Assembly: GCF_042680125.1 (NCBI RefSeq)
Contig: NZ_JBHTNY010000044.1
Direction: 5' to 3' (one strand)
DNA: 61,725 nt
Origin: Robinsoniella peoriensis
GTDB taxonomy: Bacteria > Bacillota > Clostridia > Lachnospirales > Lachnospiraceae
The translations under genes were made by a program, and so were the position numbers. This document shows positions 16,747-24,344 of the stretch, one piece after another. The stretch's first letter is position 1. Each line of letters starts with the position of its first letter. Under the pieces are notes generated by a model, which was not told the origin of the DNA, searched no databases, and saw nothing but the letters and a program-made list of their open reading frames with translations.

Positions 16747-18111
16747 ATGATTTTAAAAACAAAACTTTTTGGGCATGTATATGCCTTCAAATCCCTGAAG
16801 GAAGTAATGGCGAAAGCCAATGAAGAGAAATCCGGGGACAAGCTTGCGGGACTTGCTGCAGAGACGGCAGAGGAGCGTGTTGCAGCAAAGGTTGTACTGT
16901 CTCAGATTACGCTGGAAGATTTGCGGAATAATCCGGCGGTACCTTATGAAACAGATGAGGTTACCAGAATTATTCAGGACGATTTAAATGAGTCTATTTA
17001 TAACGAGATTAAACGTATGACAGTCTCCGAATTTCGGGAATGGATTCTGGATGAAGAGACTACGGGAGATCAGATCCGGCGTATCTCCAGGGGACTGACT
17101 TCAGAAATGGTAGCTGCTGTGGCAAAGCTGATGTCGAATCTGGATTTGGTCTATGGTGCCAGAAAAATCCGGGTAACTGCACATTGCAATACGACTATCG
17201 GGGAAGCGGGAACATTGTCATCCAGACTTCAGCCAAATCACCCCACCGATGATCCCGACGGAATTATGGCATCTCTTTTGGAAGGGCTGACCTTTGGAGC
17301 CGGAGATGCACTGCTTGGTTTGAATCCGGTAGATGATTCAGCTGAAAGTGTAACCCGGATACTGAAGCGTTTCGAAGAAATCAAACAGAAGTATCAGATA
17401 CCAACCCAGACCTGTGTACTGGCGCATGTTACAACTCAGATGGAAGCAATTAAAATGGGAGCGCCGACCGATCTGATTTTCCAGTCTATAGCAGGATCCG
17501 AGCTGGGAAATACTGCTTTTGGATTTAATGCGGCTACGATTGAAGAGGCACGCCAGATGGCGTTGACCAAGGGAACGGCACAGGGACCCAATGTGATGTA
17601 TTTTGAAACGGGGCAGGGCTCAGAACTGTCATCGGAAGCGCATCATGATACTGACCAGGTGACGATGGAAGCCAGGTGTTATGGATTTGCGCGTCATTTT
17701 TCACCGTTCCTGGTAAACACCGTAGTGGGATTTATAGGGCCGGAATATCTGTATGATGGACGCCAGGTAAACCGCGCCGGACTGGAAGATCACTTTATGG
17801 GGAAATTGACAGGAATATCCATGGGCTGTGATGCCTGCTATACCAACCACATGAAGGCAGATCAGAATACCATTGAAGATTTATCCGTATTACTGACTGC
17901 TGCGGGCTGTAACTATTTTATGGGTATTCCTCACGGAGATGACGTTATGCTGAATTATCAGACAACCGGTTTTCAGGAAACAGCAGCGCTTCGGGAAATC
18001 TATGGACTGACTGCGATAAAACCATTCCATGAATGGCTTTTAAAAATGGGTTATGTGGATGAACGGGGAAGACTTACGAAGAAAGCGGGAGATGCCTCTA
18101 CATTGTTCTAG
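16747..18111 (+). CDS. eutB: Ethanolamine ammonia-lyase large subunit EutB
   Basis: A 454-residue TIM-barrel subunit that binds ethanolamine and, with EutC and adenosylcobalamin, converts it to acetaldehyde and ammonia by a radical route. The length matches the family. Recognisable segments are TAHCNTTIGEAGTLSSRLQPNHP near 138-160, GDALLGLNPVDDS near 192-204, FETGQGSELSSEAHH near 285-300 and MGCDACYTNHM near 358. ATG 16747 fits family length; an ATG at 16735 is in the repeat. The stop codon TAG is provided by the terminal CTAG of the inserted repeat that follows. Confidence 0.95.
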   Translation: MILKTKLFGHVYAFKSLKEVMAKANEEKSGDKLAGLAAETAEERVAAKVVLSQITLEDLRNNPAVPYETDEVTRIIQDDLNESIYNEIKRMTVSEFREWILDEETTGDQIRRISRGLTSEMVAAVAKLMSNLDLVYGARKIRVTAHCNTTIGEAGTLSSRLQPNHPTDDPDGIMASLLEGLTFGAGDALLGLNPVDDSAESVTRILKRFEEIKQKYQIPTQTCVLAHVTTQMEAIKMGAPTDLIFQSIAGSELGNTAFGFNAATIEEARQMALTKGTAQGPNVMYFETGQGSELSSEAHHDTDQVTMEARCYGFARHFSPFLVNTVVGFIGPEYLYDGRQVNRAGLEDHFMGKLTGISMGCDACYTNHMKADQNTIEDLSVLLTAAGCNYFMGIPHGDDVMLNYQTTGFQETAALREIYGLTAIKPFHEWLLKMGYVDERGRLTKKAGDASTLF

Positions 18112-18171
18112 AGTGTGTTTGAAAATTCATTCCCGCCATCTGCCAGAAAGCAATTATAAAACACGCTCTAG
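18108..18171 (+). repeat. MITE-like element, copy B, internally deleted (64 bp)
   Basis: The ends CTAGAGTGTGTTTGAAAATT and AATTATAAAACACGCTCTAG match those of copies A and C, but the interior from CATCTG to CCAGAAAG is missing about 104 bp. Its first bases CTAG form the eutB stop codon. A further outward half end (AGAGCGTTTAAAAC) follows at 18171-18185, sharing the CTAG. Confidence 0.8.
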
Positions 18172-18233
18172 AGCGTTTAAAACTGTATCGGATAAAGAAA
18201 TTATTATTTGTTTCTACAAGGAGGAAAACAAGC

Positions 18234-19136
18234 GTGAAAGATGAAGAAATAAGGTCTATGGTAGAGAAGGTTCTGGAGCAGATGCTGAATACTGGAAAAG
18301 CACCGGAACCCAAGCGGTCTGAGGTCATACAGACCACAGCAGAAAATTTGAAAAAACAGGCGCCGCAAGATACCGGCGGATGTCTGGAGGATATTACCGA
18401 AGTGGATCTGCGCAAGCAGCTGTTGGTAAAGGATCCCAAAGATGCACCAGGATATCTGGCAATGAAAGCCAAAACCCCAGCCAGACTTGGGATAGGAAAG
18501 GCAGGTGCCAGATACCGGACAGCGACTATGCTTCGGGTACGTGCGGATCATGCAGCAGCCCAGGATGCTGTGTTCAGTGATGTATCAGAAGAGTTTATTA
18601 AAAAATGTGACTTTGTATTTGTACAGACGCTGTGCCAGGATAAGGATCAATACCTGACCCGACCGGATCTGGGAAGAAGATTTCCAAGTGAAGCTCTGGA
18701 TGTTATCCGCAAAACCTGTGGAAGCCATCCCAAAGTTCTGGTTATTGTAGGTGACGGACTGTCTTCGTCTGCAATTGAAGCAAATGTGGAAGATATGATC
18801 CCTGCTATTCGTCAGGGGCTGCAGATGCATGGAATTACCCTGCCGCCGATTTTATTTATTAAATACGCCAGGGTTGGCGCCATGGATGCAGTTGGTGAAG
18901 TTACGGATGCTGATGTAATCTGTATGCTGGTAGGAGAAAGACCGGGGCTTGTAACGGCAGAATCCATGTCAGCGTATATTGCATATCAGCCAAGACATGG
19001 TTTGGCGGAAGCTAAGCGGACGGTAATCAGTAATATACACAAAGGCGGAACTACAGCAGTTGAAGCAGGTGCTCATGCAGCAGAACTGATCATGAAAATG
19101 CTGGAAAAGAAGGCCAGCGGCATTGACTTAAAATAA
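18234..19136 (+). CDS. eutC: Ethanolamine ammonia-lyase small subunit EutC
   Basis: A 300-residue subunit that contacts adenosylcobalamin at the EutB interface. The conserved stretch LGIGKAGARYRT lies near 82-93, ADHAAAQDAVFSDV near 102-116, and VGDGLSSSAIEAN near 173-185. The N terminus KDEEIRSMVEKVLEQML is an amphipathic helix followed by a flexible linker to about residue 60, the usual EutC encapsulation tail. GTG 18234 is preceded by AAGGAGG. It is separated from eutB by the short inverted-repeat element. Confidence 0.94.
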   Translation: MKDEEIRSMVEKVLEQMLNTGKAPEPKRSEVIQTTAENLKKQAPQDTGGCLEDITEVDLRKQLLVKDPKDAPGYLAMKAKTPARLGIGKAGARYRTATMLRVRADHAAAQDAVFSDVSEEFIKKCDFVFVQTLCQDKDQYLTRPDLGRRFPSEALDVIRKTCGSHPKVLVIVGDGLSSSAIEANVEDMIPAIRQGLQMHGITLPPILFIKYARVGAMDAVGEVTDADVICMLVGERPGLVTAESMSAYIAYQPRHGLAEAKRTVISNIHKGGTTAVEAGAHAAELIMKMLEKKASGIDLK

Positions 19137-19145
19137 ATGAGAAAG

Positions 19146-19182
19146 GCAGCTATAGCAGATAAGTCTGCTATATGCAGTGGGT
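19146..19182 (+). repeat. Second-hairpin copy of the leader repeat before eutL
   Basis: GCAGCTATAGCAGA pairs with TCTGCTATATGC around TAAG, ending in AGTGGGTG, the binding site of eutL. Only the second hairpin of the two-hairpin unit is present. Confidence 0.6.
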
Positions 19183-19188
19183 GTAAAA

Positions 19189-19845
19189 ATGAAAAATGAT
19201 GAATTGCGGCCGAATATCCTGGCTATACGGATTATATCTAATGTCAGCGATGATCTGGTTCAATCCTTAGGGTTAGATCCAAGGCATAAGAGTCTGGGAA
19301 TTATTACGGCAGATATGGATGATGTCACTTATACGGCACTGGATGAGGCAACAAAGGATGCAGATGTGGATGTAGTCTATGCCAAATCTATGTATGCAGG
19401 AGCCGGAAATGCCTCTACCAAACTGGCAGGGGAAGTAATTGGCATTATCGGCGGACCAAGTCCGGCAGAGGTGAGAAGCGGATTAAATTCAATTATTAAT
19501 TTTATGCAGCATGGAGCCTGCTTTGTAAGTGCAAATGAAGATGATTCCATTGTGTATTATGCTCATACTGTATCAAGGACGGGGTCTTATTTATCCAAGA
19601 TAGCAGGAATCCGGGAAGGAGAAGCCCTGGCTTACCTGATCGCACCTCCTCTGGAAGCAATCTATGGACTGGATGCAGCACTTAAGGCTGCCGATGTAAA
19701 ACTGGTAACCTTATATGAACCACCTTCTGAGACGAATTTTGGAGGCGGGCTTTTAACCGGAAGCCAGTCCGCATGCAAGGCTGCGTGTTCCGCTTTTGCC
19801 CAGGCAGTACGGTCCGTAGCTGATGCGCCAAGGGAATACGAATAA
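19189..19845 (+). CDS. eutL: Microcompartment shell protein EutL
   Basis: A 218-residue tandem-domain BMC-T shell protein whose trimers form gated pores. The family start (LRPNILAIRIISNVS) and the central YAKSMYAGAGNASTKLAGE and IIGGPSPAEVRSGL segments are present, with NFGGGLLTGSQSACKAAC at the C terminus. ATG 19189, after GTGGGTG, gives the usual 218-219 residues. Confidence 0.95.
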   Translation: MKNDELRPNILAIRIISNVSDDLVQSLGLDPRHKSLGIITADMDDVTYTALDEATKDADVDVVYAKSMYAGAGNASTKLAGEVIGIIGGPSPAEVRSGLNSIINFMQHGACFVSANEDDSIVYYAHTVSRTGSYLSKIAGIREGEALAYLIAPPLEAIYGLDAALKAADVKLVTLYEPPSETNFGGGLLTGSQSACKAACSAFAQAVRSVADAPREYE

Positions 19846-19861
19846 GAGGAGGAAGTAAGGA

Positions 19862-21340
19862 ATGGAATTAAGAGATAAAGACCTGATATCTGTCCAGGAG
19901 ACGAGGAATCTTTTAGCAGAAGCGAAAGCGGCCCAGAAGGAGCTGGCACGTATGGATCAGCAGCAGATTGACCGGATTGTAAAGGCTATCAGCGATGCAG
20001 GTACAAACAGTGCAGAGCATCTGGCAAAAATGGCAAATGAAGAAACGGGATTTGGCATTTGGCAGGACAAGGTGATTAAGAACCTGTTCGCTTCAAAAGT
20101 AGTGTACGATGGGATTAAAGATGAAAAGACTATTGGAATTATTCACGAAGACAGAGAAAGAAAAGTTTGGGATATTGGTGTACCAGTAGGGGTTATTGCC
20201 GGAATTATACCTTCTACTAATCCAACATCCACTGTGATTTACAAGGCGATGATTGCACTAAAAGGCGGTAATGCTATTGTATTTTCACCGCATCCGGGTG
20301 CAAAAAAATGTATTTTAGAAACCGTTCGAATTATAGCAGATGCCGCACAGAAAGCAGGATGCCCAAAAGGAGCCATTTCCGCCATCAGTGTACCTACGAT
20401 GGACGCAACCAAGGAACTTATGAGCAATGATAACACCTCCCTGATTCTGGCTACCGGCGGCGGCGCAATGGTTAAATCCGCATATTCTTCCGGAACACCG
20501 GCAATTGGGGTGGGGGCAGGAAACGGCCCCGCATTTATTGATAAAAGTGCTGATGTAAAAAAAGCCGTTCAGAGAATTCTGGATTCTAAAACATTTGATA
20601 ACGGGACAATCTGTGCTTCCGAACAATCTATCGTGGTGGAGAAGTCCATGGAAGAAAAGGTTGTAAAGGAATTAAAAGAACAGGGTGCCTATATTATGGA
20701 TGATGCTCAGACCAAACAGCTGGGACAGTTCATCTTAAGAGCAAACGGAACGATGAATCCAATGATAGTAGGAAAAAGCACAGCTACAATTGCACAGTAC
20801 GCAGGATTGACAGGAATTCCTTCCACAGCAAGAGTATTGGTGGGAAGAGAGACAAAGGTTGGAGATGGTGCGCCTTATTCCAGAGAAAAACTGGCACCTG
20901 TATTGGGGATGTATGTAGAAGAGAATACAGATAAGGTGTTAGAACGCTGTATAGAGATTCTGCATATGGAAGGTGCAGGGCATACGTTTTCCATGCATGC
21001 AGAGGATGAAGCTCTGGTGCGTAAATTTGCACTGCAGATTCCGGCATCCAGATTTCTGGTAAATACACCCGGAGCCCTGGGTGGAATTGGAGCGACGACA
21101 GGACTGTTTCCTGCGCTGACTCTTGGCTGCGGAGCCGTGGGCGGAAGCTCTACTTCTAACAACATTGGTCCGTTAGATGTGATTAATATTAAAAGAGTTG
21201 CGTTTGGAACAAAAGAGTTAGCAGAGATCAGAAGAGAAGCACAGACGGCAGGCGGACATGGCACTTCGGCATCCAGCCTGGGACTAAGCCAGGAGATGAT
21301 AGACTCCATCGTTGAAAAAATTATGAAGGAGCTTATCTGA
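19862..21340 (+). CDS. eutE: CoA-acylating acetaldehyde dehydrogenase EutE
   Basis: A 492-residue enzyme that converts acetaldehyde, CoA and NAD+ to acetyl-CoA. The NAD-binding region PVGVIAGIIPSTNPTSTVIY lies near 104-123, and the catalytic Cys is in NGTICASEQ near 250. Many EutE proteins have an N-terminal targeting helix. Here the helix-like tail is at the C terminus: a Gly/Ser-rich linker then SQEMIDSIVEKIMKELI. RBS GAGGAGG precedes ATG 19862; spacing to eutL is 16 bp. Confidence 0.94.
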   Translation: MELRDKDLISVQETRNLLAEAKAAQKELARMDQQQIDRIVKAISDAGTNSAEHLAKMANEETGFGIWQDKVIKNLFASKVVYDGIKDEKTIGIIHEDRERKVWDIGVPVGVIAGIIPSTNPTSTVIYKAMIALKGGNAIVFSPHPGAKKCILETVRIIADAAQKAGCPKGAISAISVPTMDATKELMSNDNTSLILATGGGAMVKSAYSSGTPAIGVGAGNGPAFIDKSADVKKAVQRILDSKTFDNGTICASEQSIVVEKSMEEKVVKELKEQGAYIMDDAQTKQLGQFILRANGTMNPMIVGKSTATIAQYAGLTGIPSTARVLVGRETKVGDGAPYSREKLAPVLGMYVEENTDKVLERCIEILHMEGAGHTFSMHAEDEALVRKFALQIPASRFLVNTPGALGGIGATTGLFPALTLGCGAVGGSSTSNNIGPLDVINIKRVAFGTKELAEIRREAQTAGGHGTSASSLGLSQEMIDSIVEKIMKELI

Positions 21341-21350
21341 TTCAGATACA

Positions 21351-21376
21351 GGCATTTCAAACACGCGCTAAAGCCC
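21351..21376 (+). repeat. Solo end of the MITE-like element
   Basis: CATTTCAAACACGCGCTAAAG matches the right terminal repeat of the element family (TTTTCAAACACGCTCTAG). No second end is present in the eutE-eutM gap, so this is a remnant. The rest of the gap to 21489 is AT-rich without a recognised element. Confidence 0.55.
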
Positions 21377-21489
21377 GTGAAACAACGATGAATGAATATG
21401 AGCAATTGTAGAATAATAATACGATAGAAATAAATAATAAGAAATATAAAACATGAAATCTTAAATTTAAAATTACGGAGGTAATGGAA

Positions 21490-21804
21490 ATGGCTAATAC
21501 AAATGCATTGGGTATGATTGAAACAAAAGGTCTGGTTGGAGCTATCGAAGCGGCAGATGCGATGGTAAAAGCAGCAAATGTAACGCTGGTTGGTAAAGAA
21601 TCCATTGGCGCAGGTCTGGTAACCGTTATGGTCAGAGGCGATGTAGGAGCAGTTAAAGCAGCTACCGATGCAGGAGCAGCTGCAGCAGAGCGCGTGGGAG
21701 AACTGGTATCTGTGCATGTAATACCCCGCCCGCATACAGAAGTAGATGTGATTTTACCCCACCAGGTTGAAAGAGCGGCAGGTACCTTTTCCGAAGAGGC
21801 TTAA
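21490..21804 (+). CDS. eutM: Microcompartment shell protein EutM (PduA-type BMC-H)
   Basis: A 104-residue single BMC domain that forms the main hexameric shell tiles. Signature segments are LGMIETKGLVGAIEAADAMV at residues 6-25 and the pore-side KESIGAGLVTVMVRGDVGAV. HVIPRPHTEV follows near residue 77. ATG 21490 lies eight bases after GGAGG; ATG 21484 overlaps that site. It has a 149-bp leader after eutE, so this strongly expressed gene might have added promoter or processing control, though I see no clear promoter. Confidence 0.94.
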   Translation: MANTNALGMIETKGLVGAIEAADAMVKAANVTLVGKESIGAGLVTVMVRGDVGAVKAATDAGAAAAERVGELVSVHVIPRPHTEVDVILPHQVERAAGTFSEEA

Positions 21805-21809
21805 TAACC

Positions 21810-22412
21810 ATGGAAGAATCAAGAGACAAAATCCGCAGAATCGTTACCGCAGCGGTCAGTCAGGCAATAAATGGAAAACCAGAGCATATGACGCATTTAA
21901 GAGGAGAAGAGCTTGTCTTCAAGGACCATCCGCGAATTGCATTCAGAGGGGCAATTGATTCTCTGGAATCTGAAATCATTCTTTTTCAGACATTGACCGA
22001 GAAAAAGCAGCTTCACAGGATGACACAGGATCTGGAAGAAATTATCAAGACCATACGGTGGACTCTCCGGTGTGAAGTCTCAGGAGAGCCGGTGGGTGAA
22101 ATATTGATGCAGGGTCTGAATACGGATGAAATGCGGGCACATTCCCATCATCCAAGCCAGTACTATGGGATGAAACATTTCCTGCCGACCTATCAGCATG
22201 GCGAAATCGTGGCATATTTAAACCGCCTTCGTACAAAAGCCAGAGAAACTGAATTGGCGGCATACCGGGCTTTTAAAATGGAATCAGGGGATGTGGAAAG
22301 GGAAGATATAATCCGGGTCTTAAACAGGCTTTCTTCTCTGTTTTGGATCATGATGTTCAAATACCTAACGGGAAAATATGAAGAAACAGATCCGCAAATG
22401 TGTAAAGTGTGA
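21810..22412 (+). CDS. eutT: Cob(I)alamin adenosyltransferase EutT, short form
   Basis: A 200-residue protein matching the catalytic part of EutT, which makes adenosylcobalamin for EutBC. MTHLRGEELVFKDHPRIAFR near 27-46 aligns with the core start of enteric EutT, and SHHPSQYYGMKHFLPTYQHG near 112-131 and LNRLRTKARETE near 137 are also conserved. The enteric N-terminal region with its Cys/His metal motif is absent. In its place is a helix, ESRDKIRRIVTAAVSQAI, resembling encapsulation peptides. It starts 5 bp after eutM; its TGA stop lies within the next hairpin repeat. Confidence 0.85.
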   Translation: MEESRDKIRRIVTAAVSQAINGKPEHMTHLRGEELVFKDHPRIAFRGAIDSLESEIILFQTLTEKKQLHRMTQDLEEIIKTIRWTLRCEVSGEPVGEILMQGLNTDEMRAHSHHPSQYYGMKHFLPTYQHGEIVAYLNRLRTKARETELAAYRAFKMESGDVEREDIIRVLNRLSSLFWIMMFKYLTGKYEETDPQMCKV

Positions 22413-22550
22413 AAGAGGTACACTTTCACAATGCTAATTTAAGCATATCGCAGGCAGGGTTGTAATATGCAAGGAGGCAGTTTGAAAGAAAAGCGCTTTC
22501 AAACTACTTATTAAGGCAGTATCGCAGGCAGGCCTGGGATATGCAGGAGG
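22406..22550 (+). repeat. Two tandem two-hairpin units between eutT and pduL
   Basis: Unit 1 (22406-22477): TGTGAAAG/CTTTCACA, a TAATTTAA link, then GCATATCGCAGG with GTTGTAATATGC and AAGGAGG. Unit 2 (22478-22550): AGTTTGAAAG/CTTTCAAACT, ACTTATTAA, then GCAGTATCGCAGGC with GCCTGGGATATGC and AGGAGG, the site for the next gene. Unit 1 shares its first bases with the eutT stop codon. Confidence 0.7.
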
Positions 22551-22557
22551 TATCACT

Positions 22558-23181
22558 ATGAATGAACTTGTAGATAATATCGTAGAAGCAGTTGTCAGGG
22601 AACTTCGCCAGAAACTGATGGTGGAAGTTGAGGCTTCCGGGAGGCACGTGCATTTATGCAGGGAGGATGTGGACGCGTTATTTGGAAAAGGCTATCAGCT
22701 TACCAGAGTACGTGATCTTTCCCAGCCAGGGCAGTTTGTGTGCCAGGAACGCATTTCGCTGACAGGTCCCAAAGGGACGTTAAAAAATGTTGTAATTCTG
22801 GGGCCTGAGAGGAAAGAGACCCAGGCTGAGATCTCTATGACTGACGCACTGGTATTGGGAATAAAACCGCCGGTGCGCTTAAGCGGAGATATCGCGGGTA
22901 CGCCGGGAGCCATTTTTTCTAATGGGGACAGGCAGGTAGTAAAGGATAAAGGCGTAATAGTAGCAAAGCGCCATATGCACATTACTCCGGAAGATGCCGC
23001 CCGTTTCCAGGTCAAAGATGGACAGGCGTTGAAAATAAAGGTATTTGGCAGCAGGCCGGTTATATTTGAAGATACTATAGCCAGAGTCAGTAAAGATTTT
23101 GACACGTATGTTCACATTGATTATGATGAAGCCAATGCCTGTGGGTTTGAAAAAGGAACTTTCTGCAGAATTGTACACTAG
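22558..23181 (+). CDS. pduL: PduL-type phosphate acyltransferase
   Basis: A 207-residue metal-dependent phosphotransacylase that turns acetyl-CoA into acetyl phosphate and frees CoA inside the compartment. Both halves carry the PduL metal motif: VEASGRHVHLCREDV near 22-36 and VIVAKRHMHITPEDA near 137-151. The N-terminal NELVDNIVEAVVRELRQKL is an amphipathic encapsulation-like helix. It replaces the unrelated EutD found in enteric loci. The stop codon TAG is again supplied by the CTAG end of an inserted repeat. Confidence 0.92.
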   Translation: MNELVDNIVEAVVRELRQKLMVEVEASGRHVHLCREDVDALFGKGYQLTRVRDLSQPGQFVCQERISLTGPKGTLKNVVILGPERKETQAEISMTDALVLGIKPPVRLSGDIAGTPGAIFSNGDRQVVKDKGVIVAKRHMHITPEDAARFQVKDGQALKIKVFGSRPVIFEDTIARVSKDFDTYVHIDYDEANACGFEKGTFCRIVH

Positions 23182-23343
23182 AGTGTGTTTTAAAATTCAT
23201 TCCTGCCATCTGCACGCCCCACTTTGCGGCATATTTGCCCCGAATTCAGGTTGCGTAGCCCGCTACGCGCCCTTCATCCGGGACAAATCTACCACAAACT
23301 GTGACACACATCTGTCAGAAAGCAATTTTCAAACACGCTCTAG
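23178..23343 (+). repeat. MITE-like element, copy C (166 bp)
   Basis: The ends CTAGAGTGTGTTTTAAAATT and AATTTTCAAACACGCTCTAG are inverted repeats with two mismatches. The interior is about 90 percent like copy A, and its inner hairpin is GCGTAG-CCC-GCTACGC where copy A has ACGTAG-TCC-GCTACG, so pairing is kept. A half end (CTAGAGTGTGTTTT) follows immediately at 23340-23353. The first CTAG ends the pduL reading frame. Confidence 0.85.
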
Positions 23344-23391
23344 AGTGTGTTTTGCCATGTTTGAATATGCTCAAAGGAAGGGAAAGAGCCT

Positions 23392-24024
23392 ATGGATGAG
23401 AAAGTTTTAATAGAAGAAGTGATTCGGGAATTAAAGCGTAAAATTGGCCAGGACTGTATGAAAAATGCAGCCGGAAGGTCAGCTATGGTATTGGGCGTAC
23501 TGCCTGAGGGCGAAGAAAAAGCTTTGAAAGCTGCGTATCAGATCATCCCGTTTTCGGAGGCAGAAAGCTGCGATATCTATGTATTGGCACAGATGCCGAT
23601 AAAATTAATGGCTGATCTGGTTCTTGGAATTCCATCAGAACCGCAGGCTGCATGTATCTTACGGGCATTGCTGGAAGGAAAACGGGTATATCTCCTGGAG
23701 TCCGGTCTGGAATACCGGAGATACAAAGAGACAGCATACAAGACTTTATATCATCTCTATCAGGAATATGAAGCTGCTGTTCAAAGATTTGGGATAGAAC
23801 TGATCAGCTATACGTCAGAAATAGCAAAAGAGAACCGCATACAACCAAGACCTGAAACAGAGGACTATGTGGATCTGAGCGGCCTTCGACTCTTGCGGGA
23901 ATCGGACCTGATAAAGGTTCGGGGAACCGGCAGCATCACTATATTGCTGGGGCAAAATACGATTATTACACCGCTGGCCAGAGATTACATTTCGAATCAC
24001 AATATGGCGGTTATAAGAAATTAA
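23392..24024 (+). CDS. Eut-locus protein of unknown function (TIGR02536 type)
   Basis: A 210-residue soluble protein of a kind repeatedly found in Firmicutes eut loci, with no settled function. The N terminus DEKVLIEEVIRELKRKI resembles an encapsulation helix. The middle has YVLAQMPIKLMADLVLGIP and a flavoprotein-like alternation of strands and helices; the C terminus DLIKVRGTGSITILLGQNTIITPLA is the best conserved-looking part. It lies between pduL and eutN. Its position and tail suggest a lumen protein. Confidence 0.75.
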   Translation: MDEKVLIEEVIRELKRKIGQDCMKNAAGRSAMVLGVLPEGEEKALKAAYQIIPFSEAESCDIYVLAQMPIKLMADLVLGIPSEPQAACILRALLEGKRVYLLESGLEYRRYKETAYKTLYHLYQEYEAAVQRFGIELISYTSEIAKENRIQPRPETEDYVDLSGLRLLRESDLIKVRGTGSITILLGQNTIITPLARDYISNHNMAVIRN

Positions 24025-24035
24025 GGGGTGAGGGT

Positions 24036-24344
24036 TTGGAAATTGGCAAGGTAATAGGAAATGTCTGGGCAACGAAAAAAGATGAAGGGATCAACGGGCA
24101 AAAGCTTTTGGTTATCGATATCATGAAAAGATCCAGGCAGGAAGATGAGTCATTTATTGTTGCAGCCGATGTAATCGGAGCAGGAGTTGGTGATATGGTA
24201 CTGGTTTGCCGGGGAAATCCCGCACGAATGGTAGTAGGAGATGGAAAAACTCCGATAGATGCAGCAGTAATAGGAATTATAGATTCTCTGGATATCCAGG
24301 AATCTGCAAATAACAATGGAGGTGTTCAAAATGGGCATCAATGA
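24036..24344 (+). CDS. eutN: Microcompartment vertex protein EutN (CcmL family)
   Basis: A 102-residue BMC-P pentamer protein that caps shell vertices. The family start LEIGKVIGNVWATKKDEGINGQKLLVI and the segment VAADVIGAGVGDMVLVCRG are evident. TTG 24036 follows AGGGGTGAGGG. The last codons overlap the eutH start region by 14 bp. Confidence 0.93.
   Translation: MEIGKVIGNVWATKKDEGINGQKLLVIDIMKRSRQEDESFIVAADVIGAGVGDMVLVCRGNPARMVVGDGKTPIDAAVIGIIDSLDIQESANNNGGVQNGHQ

Noticed and set aside
14453..22550. ANTAR (EutV) target hairpins
   Set aside because: The loops do not show the conserved hexaloop A and G pattern, there is no T tract after hairpin 2, and no eutV/eutW gene is in the window.
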